The notes below the pieces were generated by a model. That model made no database searches. It had not been told where the DNA came from and saw only the letters and a program-made list of their open reading frames with translations. The position numbers and the translations under genes are program-made. Below are positions 1-7,768 of a DNA stretch of 64,000 nt, one piece after another (position 1 is the first letter of the stretch; every line of letters starts with the position of its first letter). Source of the DNA: Agromyces bracchium (GTDB lineage: Bacteria > Actinomycetota > Actinomycetes > Actinomycetales > Microbacteriaceae); assembly GCF_009709675.1 (NCBI RefSeq), contig NZ_WMLB01000025.1:248001-312000 (forward strand), written 5' to 3'.

Positions 1-2102
1 CGAAGCTCGGCGCGCACGCCGCGATCGTGCATTCCGGCTCCTGGCTGATGTCGGCGCAGCTCGACGAGGGCGCGGGCCGCGCCCTCGGGCGCATCATCGC
101 CGGCCAGGGCATCGACCTGCACCTCGGGGTCCGCCCCGCGAAGGTGCTCACCGGCAGCGGCGGCGTCGTGGGGGTGGAGCTCACCGACGACCGCCGCGTC
201 GACGCCGATCTCGTCGTGTTCGCGATCGGGATCACGCCACGCGACGAGCTGGCTCGGGCGATGGGGCTCGAGCTCGGACCGCGCGGCGGCGTCGCGATCG
301 ACACGGGCTGCGCGGCATCCGTCCCGCACGTCTGGGCGATCGGCGAGGTCGCGAGCTTCGAGGGCCGCTGCACCGGCCTCGTCGCCCCCGCGAACGCGAT
401 GGCCGAGGTCGTCGCCGACCGCCTGCTGGGCGGCGCGGCCGAGTTCACCACGGTCGACGACGCGACGAAGCTGAAGCTCGCGGGCGTCGACGTCGCGAGC
501 TTCGGCGACGCGCTCGCGCGCACCGACCAGGCCCTCGAGATCGTGTACGCCGACCCGGCACGCGGCATGTACCAGAAGCTCGTCATGACGGATGACGCGA
601 AGACCCTGCTCGGCGGGATCTTCGTGGGCGACGCCTCGCCGTACGCCTCGCTCCGGCCGCTCCTCGGCACCGAGCTGTCGGGCGAGCCGGCCGCGTACCT
701 GTCGGCGTCGGGCATGGAGGCGCCCGCGGGCGACGAGCTCCCGGCATCCGCCCTCGTCTGCGCCTGCAACAACGTCGCCGCCGGCACGATCCGCGACGCG
801 GTGAACGGCCCGCACGCGGAGCACCAGGAGGGGTGCGCCGAGCTCGGACCGCTCAAGGCCTGCACCCGCGCGGGCACCCAGTGCGGCTCGTGCGTGCCGC
901 TCGTGAAGAAGCTGCTCGAGGCCGAGCTGAAGAAGTCGGGGCAGGCCGTCTCGCGCGCGCTGTGCGAGCACTTCCCGATCTCGCGGCAGGAGATCTTCGA
1001 GTCCGTCCGGGTGCTCGAGCTCGGATCGTTCGAGGAGATCATCGGCCGGCTCGGCACCGGGCGCGGCTGCGACGTGTGCAAGCCCGTCGTCGCGTCGGTG
1101 CTCGCCGCCCAGCACGGCTCGTACATCCTCGACGGCGGCCGCGGCGGCCTGCAGGACACGAACGACCGGGCGATGGCGAACATGCAGAAGGACGGCACGT
1201 ACTCGGTCGTGCCGCGCATCCCGGCCGGCGAGATCACGCCGCAGAAGCTCGCCGTGATCGCGCAGGTCGCCACCGACTTCGGGCTCTACACGAAGATCAC
1301 GGGCGGCCAGCGGATCGACCTGTTCGGCGCCCGGCTCGACCAGCTCCCCGACATCTGGAAGCAGCTCATCGACGCCGGGTTCGAATCGGGGCAGGCGTAC
1401 GGCAAGGCGCTGCGGAACGTGAAGAGCTGCGTCGGGTCGACCTGGTGCCGATACGGGGTGCAGGACTCGGTCGCGATGGCGATCCGCCTCGAGCTCCGAT
1501 ACCGGGGGCTGAGGTCGCCGCACAAGCTGAAGTTCGGGGTCTCGGGCTGCGCGCGCGAGTGCGCCGAGGCGCGCGGCAAGGACGTCGGCGTGATCGCCAC
1601 CGACCAAGGTTGGAACCTCTACGTCGGCGGCAACGGCGGCTTCCAGCCGACGCACGCGCAGCTGCTCGCGAGCGACCTCGACGACGAGACGCTCATCCGG
1701 TACATCGACCGCTACATGATGTACTACATCCGCACCGCCGACCGGCTGCAGCGCACCGCCCGGTGGATCGAGGACATCGAGGGCGGCCTCGACCACGTGC
1801 GCGACGTCGTCGTCCACGACTCGCTGGGCCTCGCCGACGAGCTCGAGGCGGCGATGGCGACGCACGTCGACACGTACGAGGACGAGTGGGCGGCCACCCT
1901 CGCCGACCCCGAGCGGCTGCGCCGCTTCCGGCCCTTCGTGAACGCCCCCGACCCCGACGACCCCGACGCCGCGGCGGTCTCGGCGCTCGCGCGCGTCGAG
2001 GAGCGCGGCCAGCTCCGTCCGGCCCGGCCCGACGAGATCGCCCGCGGCGAGGCGGTCCTCGTCGCCGGCCCCACGATCCCGGTCCGGGGGGCCGACGCGT
2101 GA
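1..2102 (+). CDS. nirB: Nitrite reductase [NAD(P)H] large subunit, 5'-truncated by window edge
   Basis: Assimilatory siroheme nitrite reductase, which reduces nitrite to ammonium in the cytoplasm with NAD(P)H. The reading frame is open from base 3, so the true start lies upstream. What remains is the end of the FAD/NAD(P)-binding part (WAIGEVAS at about 334-357), a BFD-like [2Fe-2S] segment (CAC near 760 and CTRAGTQCGSC at 861-892), and the siroheme/[4Fe-4S] domain with the Cys pairs CVGSTWC (about 1428-1448) and CARECAEA (about 1549-1572). The stop overlaps the GTG of cobA. No nirD small subunit follows. The motif set is diagnostic and the identity is secure. Confidence 0.96.
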   Translation, partial: KLGAHAAIVHSGSWLMSAQLDEGAGRALGRIIAGQGIDLHLGVRPAKVLTGSGGVVGVELTDDRRVDADLVVFAIGITPRDELARAMGLELGPRGGVAIDTGCAASVPHVWAIGEVASFEGRCTGLVAPANAMAEVVADRLLGGAAEFTTVDDATKLKLAGVDVASFGDALARTDQALEIVYADPARGMYQKLVMTDDAKTLLGGIFVGDASPYASLRPLLGTELSGEPAAYLSASGMEAPAGDELPASALVCACNNVAAGTIRDAVNGPHAEHQEGCAELGPLKACTRAGTQCGSCVPLVKKLLEAELKKSGQAVSRALCEHFPISRQEIFESVRVLELGSFEEIIGRLGTGRGCDVCKPVVASVLAAQHGSYILDGGRGGLQDTNDRAMANMQKDGTYSVVPRIPAGEITPQKLAVIAQVATDFGLYTKITGGQRIDLFGARLDQLPDIWKQLIDAGFESGQAYGKALRNVKSCVGSTWCRYGVQDSVAMAIRLELRYRGLRSPHKLKFGVSGCARECAEARGKDVGVIATDQGWNLYVGGNGGFQPTHAQLLASDLDDETLIRYIDRYMMYYIRTADRLQRTARWIEDIEGGLDHVRDVVVHDSLGLADELEAAMATHVDTYEDEWAATLADPERLRRFRPFVNAPDPDDPDAAAVSALARVEERGQLRPARPDEIARGEAVLVAGPTIPVRGADA

Positions 2103-2875
2103 CCGGGCGCGTGACCCTCGTGGGCGGCGGGCCCGGGCGGGAGGAACTGCTCACCGTGGCAGCCGTCCGGGCACTCGGCTCGGCGGACGTCGTGCTGTAC
2201 GACCGGCTCGCACCGCACGCGCGCCTGGCCGAGCTCGCTCCCGACGCCGAGCTCGTCGACGTCGGCAAGCAGCCCGGCCACCACGCGCTGCCGCAGGAGG
2301 AGATCGAGGCGCTCCTCGTCGCGCACGCGCTCGCGGGCCGGAACGTCGTGCGCCTGAAGGGCGGCGACCCGTACGTGTTCGGACGCGGCGGCGAGGAGGT
2401 GCTCGCGTGCCACCGGGCCGGCGTGCCGGTCGAGGTCCTCCCGGGCGTGACGAGCGCGGTCGCGGTGCCCGGCGCTGCCGGCATCCCCCTCACGCACCGC
2501 GGCATCAGCCGCCTCTTCACGGTCGTCTCCGGGCACGCGCCCCTCAGCGACGACGAGCTCCGGCACCTCGCCGGCCTCGGCGGCACGATCGTCGTGCTCA
2601 TGGGCGTGGGAACGTTGCCGCAGCTCGCCGCAGGCCTCGCGCGCCACGGCATGGCCGGCTCGATGCCGGTCGCGATCATCGAGCGCGGGTTCCGCTGCGA
2701 CCAGCGCACGACGGTCGCCGACCTCTCGGGCATCGTGTCCGCGGCCGGACTCGCCGGCGTGAGCTCGCCCGCGGTGATCGTCGTCGGCGAGGTGGTCCGC
2801 CTCGCGCACGACGGCGACCGCACCGCGGCCGAGCTGATGGAGCGCGCGGCCGGCTTCGCGGCGGTGGGCACATGA
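2099..2875 (+). CDS. cobA: Uroporphyrinogen-III C-methyltransferase (SUMT)
   Basis: Methylates uroporphyrinogen III twice with SAM to give precorrin-2, the first committed step to siroheme, the cofactor of the nitrite reductase encoded just upstream. The 258 residues match the usual single-domain length. Visible signatures are the N-terminal glycine-rich SAM loop LVGGGPG, the VRLKGGDPYVFGRGGEE segment, and PGVTSA followed by GIPLTHRG. The GTG start at 2099 overlaps the nirB stop as GTGA, and the stop overlaps the hemD ATG, so the three genes are probably translationally coupled. No CysG-type dehydrogenase domain is fused. Confidence 0.96.
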   Translation: MTGRVTLVGGGPGREELLTVAAVRALGSADVVLYDRLAPHARLAELAPDAELVDVGKQPGHHALPQEEIEALLVAHALAGRNVVRLKGGDPYVFGRGGEEVLACHRAGVPVEVLPGVTSAVAVPGAAGIPLTHRGISRLFTVVSGHAPLSDDELRHLAGLGGTIVVLMGVGTLPQLAAGLARHGMAGSMPVAIIERGFRCDQRTTVADLSGIVSAAGLAGVSSPAVIVVGEVVRLAHDGDRTAAELMERAAGFAAVGT

Positions 2876-4002
2876 CCGACCAGGTCGAGGCGACGATCGG
2901 GTTCCGGCCCGACCAGCTCGAGGGGTTCCGGATCGGCGTGACGAGCGACCGCCGTTCCGCGGACCTCATCGACGCGTTCGTGCGCCGCGGCGCCCAGGTC
3001 GTGCACGCGCCGACCATCCGCATGGCGAACGCGAGCTCCGACGAACCCGTGATCGCCGACACGCGCGCGATCATCGAGGCCCGCCCCGACGTGCTGCTCG
3101 CGACGACCGCGTACGGTGTGCGCCGCTGGTTCGAGGTGGCGGATGCCGCGGGGCTCGGCGACGAGCTCCTGTGCGCGCTCGGGCGCACGGCCATCCTGGT
3201 CCGCGGCCCCAAGGCGCGCGGCGGCATCCGCGCGGCCGGGCTCGACGACGTCGGCATGAGCGCCGAGGAGACGACCGAGTCGCTGATCGACGAGGTGCTC
3301 GCGACGCACCCGGCGGGCCTCACCGTCGCGGTGCAGCTGCACGGCTACCTGCCGCCGGAGGCCCTCGACCGCCTCCGCGACGCGCACGATCGCGTCCTCA
3401 CCGTGGAGCCGTACCGCTGGATCGACCCCGATCTCACGGACGAGCGCGTGGACCGCCTGATCGAGGCCGCCTGCACGGGCGGCCTCGATTGCATCACGTT
3501 CACGAGCGCGCCCGCCGTGCACGCGCTCCTCATGGCCGCCGAGGCCCGGGGTCGCTACGACGACCTCGTCGACGCGATGCGCGGACCGGTGGTCGCCGCG
3601 ACCGTCGGACCCGTGACCTCCGCCCCGCTCGTCGCGGCAGGGATCCACCCCCTCCAGCCCGACCGGTTCCGGATGGGCGCCATGATCCGGCAGGTGTGCG
3701 AGCACCTCGAGGACACGCGCGTCGTCCGGCTCGAGACGCAGCACGGCGCGCTCGCACTGCGCGGTTCGGTCGTCGAGGTGCGCGGACGCCGCGTGGCCCT
3801 GCCGCCCGTCGCGCTCTCGATCCTCCGGCCGCTCGTCCAGGCCCGGGGGTCGGTCGTCGCCCGCGACCGCCTCGCCGCGGGCATGCCGGGCACCGCCGAC
3901 GAGCACGCGCTCGAGGTCGCGCTGAGCCGCCTGCGTCAGACCCTCGGCGTGCCCGGCCTCATCTCGACTGTGGTCAAGCGCGGCTACCGGATCGACGTCT
4001 GA
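2872..4002 (+). CDS. hemD: Uroporphyrinogen-III synthase with C-terminal winged-helix DNA-binding domain
   Basis: Residues 1 to about 255 are a HemD-type synthase that would cyclise hydroxymethylbilane to uroporphyrinogen III; FTSAPAVHAL and VAATVGPVTSAPL are typical. The last 100 or so residues resemble an OmpR-type winged helix (SILRPLVQARGSVVARDRL, then VEVALSRLRQTLG and VVKRGYRIDV). This synthase plus transcription-factor fusion is known in actinobacteria. Its position between cobA and the nitrate genes suggests it may sense or regulate siroheme or nitrate assimilation, which is inference. The ATG at 2872 overlaps the cobA stop. The main heme-pathway hemD may be elsewhere. Confidence 0.9.
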   Translation: MTDQVEATIGFRPDQLEGFRIGVTSDRRSADLIDAFVRRGAQVVHAPTIRMANASSDEPVIADTRAIIEARPDVLLATTAYGVRRWFEVADAAGLGDELLCALGRTAILVRGPKARGGIRAAGLDDVGMSAEETTESLIDEVLATHPAGLTVAVQLHGYLPPEALDRLRDAHDRVLTVEPYRWIDPDLTDERVDRLIEAACTGGLDCITFTSAPAVHALLMAAEARGRYDDLVDAMRGPVVAATVGPVTSAPLVAAGIHPLQPDRFRMGAMIRQVCEHLEDTRVVRLETQHGALALRGSVVEVRGRRVALPPVALSILRPLVQARGSVVARDRLAAGMPGTADEHALEVALSRLRQTLGVPGLISTVVKRGYRIDV

Positions 4003-4090
4003 CCATGACCTCACATCGGCCGTCGGAGGAGGTGAGCAGGTGGGAACACGAAGTTCACCACCCGCGCCGGTCGGGGAAACACGGCGTGGA

Positions 4091-4096
4091 TAGCGT
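4091..4096 (+). promoter_or_regulatory. Candidate -10 element for narK
   Basis: TAGCGT fits the actinobacterial TANNNT -10 pattern and lies 45 bases before the narK ATG, in the 139-base gap after hemD. No convincing -35 was found 16-18 bases upstream. Low confidence. Confidence 0.25.
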
Positions 4097-4141
4097 CGCC
4101 TCACCAGCTCGACGAGAGCCCGACTTCCACCGGAGGCAACG

Positions 4142-5563
4142 ATGACCGAGACCCTGTCCGCCCCCACGGCAGCGGCCCCCGCGGCCCCTGCCACGCACGC
4201 GCCGCCCGTCGGCGCGATCACCCGCCGCCCGGGCCGTTGGATCGACGGCTGGGACCCCGAGAACCACGTCCAGTGGGAGGGCGAGGGCCGGCGGATCGCC
4301 GCCCGCAACCTCCGCTGGTCGATCTTCGCCGAGTTCCTCGGCTTCGTCGTGTGGCAGCTCTGGTCGATCGTCGTGGTCGCGCTCCCGGCCGCCGGGTTCG
4401 CGTTCGACACGGGCCAGGTGTTCTGGCTCATCTCGATCCCCGCACTCGTGGGCGCGACGCTCCGCATCCCCTACACCTTCATGGTCCCCCGCTTCGGCGG
4501 CCGCAACTGGACGATCGTCTCGGCGGGCCTGCTGCTCATCCCGGCGATCAGTCTCGCGATCGCGGTTGCGAACCCCGAGACGCCCTTCGGCGTGATGCTC
4601 GCGATCGCGGCGCTCGCCGGCTTCGGCGGCGGCAACTTCGCCAGCTCCATGGCGAACATCACCTACTTCTACCCCCAGCGCGAGAAGGGCTGGGCGCTCG
4701 GCCTGAACGCCGCGGGCGGCAACCTCGGGGCGTCCGTCGCGCAGTTCGTGGTGCCGATCGCGATCACGATCGGCGCGGCCGTCACGCTGAACCTCCCGCT
4801 CGCGGGCTGGATCTGGGTGCCGTTCATCCTCATCGCGATGGTCGGTGCGGCGCTCCGCATGGACAACCTCTCGAACGCGAAGGCGGATGTCGCGGCCTCC
4901 CTCGCCGCGCTGAAGGAGCCGCACCTGTGGATCCTCGCCGTGCTCTACATCGGCACGTTCGGCTCGTTCATCGGGTTCGCGGGCGTCTTCCCGAAGCTCA
5001 TCGCCGACCAGTTCCCCGACTTCTCCGCGTTCCACGTCGGCTCGGCGACCCTGTCGCTCGCGTTCATGGGTGCGCTCGTCGGCTCGCTCGCCCGCCCGTA
5101 CGGCGGCCGTCTCGCCGACCGGTTCGGCGGCACGCAGATCACGATCGCCGCGTTCGCGGTGATGGCGCTCGGGGCACTCGCCGTGGTCTGGACGCTGCCG
5201 CTCGGCAACTTCTGGCTCTTCCTCGGCCTCTTCCTCGTGCTCTTCACGGCATCGGGCGTCGGCAACGGCTCGACCTACCGGATGATTCCGACGGTGTTCG
5301 CCCTCCGTGCGGGTGCGCAGAACGCGCACGAGTCGGCCGGCGACGTGAGCTCGCAGCGGAAGGCGGCCGCGGCGCTCGGCATCATCTCCTCCGTCGGCGC
5401 CTACGGCGGCTTCGTGATCCCGCAGCTGCTCGGCCTCTCGAAGACGACGTTCGGCGACTACACGACGGGCCTCAGCTGGTTCGTGTGGGCGTACGCCGTG
5501 ATGCTCCTCATCACCGCGGGCGTCTACCTGACCCTCTCCAAGCGGTCCGGACACCGGATCTGA
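4142..5563 (+). CDS. narK: MFS nitrate/nitrite transporter
   Basis: A 473-residue major facilitator protein, with about 12 hydrophobic segments, importing nitrate across the plasma membrane. The nitrate-porter signatures are present: GGGNFASSMANITYFYP around residues 160-177 and GNGSTYRMIPTVFALRAG in the second half. The N-terminal 50 residues are hydrophilic and cytoplasmic (GRWIDGWDPENH). The ATG at 4142 follows a clear CCGGAGGCAACG ribosome-binding site. It lies 139 bases after hemD and 78 bases before the nitrate reductase gene, with a perfect GC hairpin in that second gap. Confidence 0.95.
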   Translation: MTETLSAPTAAAPAAPATHAPPVGAITRRPGRWIDGWDPENHVQWEGEGRRIAARNLRWSIFAEFLGFVVWQLWSIVVVALPAAGFAFDTGQVFWLISIPALVGATLRIPYTFMVPRFGGRNWTIVSAGLLLIPAISLAIAVANPETPFGVMLAIAALAGFGGGNFASSMANITYFYPQREKGWALGLNAAGGNLGASVAQFVVPIAITIGAAVTLNLPLAGWIWVPFILIAMVGAALRMDNLSNAKADVAASLAALKEPHLWILAVLYIGTFGSFIGFAGVFPKLIADQFPDFSAFHVGSATLSLAFMGALVGSLARPYGGRLADRFGGTQITIAAFAVMALGALAVVWTLPLGNFWLFLGLFLVLFTASGVGNGSTYRMIPTVFALRAGAQNAHESAGDVSSQRKAAAALGIISSVGAYGGFVIPQLLGLSKTTFGDYTTGLSWFVWAYAVMLLITAGVYLTLSKRSGHRI

Positions 5564-5568
5564 CCCGG

Positions 5569-5599
5569 GCGGGCCGGGCGACCTCACCGCCCGGCCCGC
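5569..5599 (+). terminator. Perfect 12-bp GC hairpin between narK and the nitrate reductase gene
   Basis: Bases 5569-5580 and 5588-5599 are perfectly complementary (GCGGGCCGGGCG / CGCCCGGCCCGC) around a 7-base loop, starting 6 bases after the narK stop. There is no U-tract. It could be a partial terminator or an mRNA-stabilising or processing hairpin that sets different levels of NarK and reductase. The same-strand reductase start follows 42 bases later. Confidence 0.6.
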
Positions 5600-5641
5600 T
5601 CGCCCCCACCCCCCCACCGACACGCACCCCAGGAGGACGAG

Positions 5642-7768
5642 ATGGCAGCCGAGACCCACTGCCCCTACTGCGCCCTCCAGTGCGCGATGACCCTGACGCC
5701 GACGGATGCCGCGGCCGCGCCGGCCGTACAGGGCGCCGCCCCGGCGGCGCCCGTGACGGTCGCGGGTCGCGACTTCCCCACCAATCGCGGCGGGCTCTGC
5801 AAGAAGGGCTGGACCTCCGCGGAACTGCTGGCCGCACCTTCGCGGCTGACGTCGCCGCTCGTGCGCGACGCCGACGGGGTGCTGCGGGAGACCACGTGGG
5901 ACGCGGCCCTCGACCTCGTGGCCGGGCGGCTCCGCGGCATCCGCTCGGAGCACGGCGCCGACGCCGTCGGCGTCTTCGGCGGCGGCGGGCTCACGAACGA
6001 GAAGGCGTACCTGCTCGGCAAGTTCGCCCGGCTCGCCCTCGGCACGAGCCGCATCGACTACAACGGCCGGTACTGCATGTCGTCGGCCGCAGCGGCGGGC
6101 AACCGCGCCTTCGGCATCGACCGGGGGCTGCCCTTCCCGCTGACCGACCTCGACGACTCCGAGACGATCCTCCTGCTCGGCACCAACGTCGCCGAGACCA
6201 TGCCGCCGTTCATCGGCCACCTCACCGGGGCGCAGGCGGCGGGCGGGCTCGTCGTCGTCGACCCGAGACGCACGGCGACCGCGCGTCTCACCGACGACGG
6301 GCAGGGCCTGCACGTGCAGCCGGCGCCGGGCACCGACCTGATGCTGCTCCTCGGCCTCGCCCATGTCGTCATCGCCGAGCGGCTCGTCGACGACGCGTAC
6401 GTCTCCGCTCGCACGACCGGGTTCGCCGCACTCCGGAGGAGCGTCGCGCAGTGGTGGCCCGAGCGCGTGCAGTCGGTCACGGGCGTGCCCGCCGCGACGA
6501 TCCGGGCCATCGCCCGCCGCCTCGCGTCGGGCGGGCGGACGTACATCCTCACCGGGCGCGGCGTCGAGCAGCACGTCGACGGCACCGACACCGCGACCGC
6601 CGCGATCAACCTCGCGCTGCTGCTGGGCCTCCCCGGCCGCCCCGGAAGCGGCTACGGGACCCTCACCGGCCAGGGCAACGGCCAGGGCGGCCGCGAGCAC
6701 GGGCAGAAGTGCGACCAGCTGCCCGGGTACCGCAAGATCACCGATCCGGCCGCGCGCGCCCACGTCGCCCGGGTCTGGGGCGTCGAGCCGTCCGAGATCC
6801 CCGGGCCCGGGCTGCCGGCGATCGAGCTCCTCGGCTCGCTCGGCCGGCCCGACGGCGTGCGGGCGCTGCTGGTGCACGGATCGAACCTCGTCGTCTCCTC
6901 CCCGAACGTCGCCGAGGTGCGACGCGGCATCGAGCGCCTCGACCTCCTCGTCGTGTGCGACTTCGTGCTCTCCGAGACGGCCGCGCTCGCCGACGTCGTG
7001 CTCCCCGTCCTGCAGTGGGCCGAGGAGGAGGGCACGATGACGAACCTCGAGGGACGAGTCATCCGTCGCCGCCCGGCGCTCGCACCGCCGCCCGGCGCAC
7101 GCGACGAGCTCTGGCTCCTGCACGAGCTCGCGAGCCGGCTCGGCTCGACCGCGCGGTTCGACACCGACCCCGAGGCGGTCTTCGAGGAACTGCGCCTCGC
7201 CTCCGAGGGCGGCATCGCCGACTACTCGGGCATCGACTACGCGCTGCTCGACTCCGGCGCCGAGGCCTTCTGGCCGTTCCCGCGCGGCGGCGAGGGCAGC
7301 CCGCGACTCTTCGCGGAGCGGTTCCACCACGAGGACGGGCTCGCCCGCCTGGTCGCCGTCGCACCGCGAACCGGCGCCCGTCCGGCACCGTCGCCGGACG
7401 AGCTGACGCTCGTGACCGGGCGCCTCCTCGAGCACTACCAGAGCGGAGCGCAGACGCGCCGGGTGCCCGAACTGCTCGGCGCCCAGCCCGATGCACGCGC
7501 CGCCATCCACCCCGCCACCGCGGCTCGGCTCGGCATCGCCGACGACGAGCCCGTCGAGGTCGCGAACGAACGCGGCACGGTGCGCTGCCGCGCGCGGCTG
7601 ACCACCGACATCCGCCCCGACGCGGTGTTCCTGCCGTTCCACTACGGCGACGAGCAGGCCGCGAACCTGCTCACCTCCGACGCGGTCGACCCGATCTCGT
7701 CGATGCCCGAGTTCAAGACCAACCTCGTGCGCGTGACGCGCCTCGTCGAAGCGGGAGCCGACTCATGA
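5642..7768 (+). CDS. nasC: Assimilatory nitrate reductase catalytic subunit (molybdopterin oxidoreductase)
   Basis: Reduces nitrate to nitrite in the cytoplasm using a bis-MGD molybdenum cofactor and one [4Fe-4S] cluster. The cluster ligands are the N-terminal CPYCALQC and the Cys in GGLCKKGW. NGRYCMSSA carries the likely Mo-ligating Cys. TGRGVEQHVDGTDT, LTGQGNGQGGREHGQKCDQL and the C-terminal VTGRLLEHYQSGAQTRRVPEL are typical of the Nas type. Length (708 residues) is normal for a NasC lacking a fused reductase domain. An AGGAGGACGAG ribosome-binding site precedes the ATG. The stop overlaps the next gene, whose product probably delivers electrons. Confidence 0.95.
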   Translation: MAAETHCPYCALQCAMTLTPTDAAAAPAVQGAAPAAPVTVAGRDFPTNRGGLCKKGWTSAELLAAPSRLTSPLVRDADGVLRETTWDAALDLVAGRLRGIRSEHGADAVGVFGGGGLTNEKAYLLGKFARLALGTSRIDYNGRYCMSSAAAAGNRAFGIDRGLPFPLTDLDDSETILLLGTNVAETMPPFIGHLTGAQAAGGLVVVDPRRTATARLTDDGQGLHVQPAPGTDLMLLLGLAHVVIAERLVDDAYVSARTTGFAALRRSVAQWWPERVQSVTGVPAATIRAIARRLASGGRTYILTGRGVEQHVDGTDTATAAINLALLLGLPGRPGSGYGTLTGQGNGQGGREHGQKCDQLPGYRKITDPAARAHVARVWGVEPSEIPGPGLPAIELLGSLGRPDGVRALLVHGSNLVVSSPNVAEVRRGIERLDLLVVCDFVLSETAALADVVLPVLQWAEEEGTMTNLEGRVIRRRPALAPPPGARDELWLLHELASRLGSTARFDTDPEAVFEELRLASEGGIADYSGIDYALLDSGAEAFWPFPRGGEGSPRLFAERFHHEDGLARLVAVAPRTGARPAPSPDELTLVTGRLLEHYQSGAQTRRVPELLGAQPDARAAIHPATAARLGIADDEPVEVANERGTVRCRARLTTDIRPDAVFLPFHYGDEQAANLLTSDAVDPISSMPEFKTNLVRVTRLVEAGADS

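Noticed and set aside
4003-4141. GlnR box before narK
   Set aside because: A GAAAC half-site exists at 4076-4080, but no GTNAC lies 6 bases upstream, so the match is too weak to report as a site.
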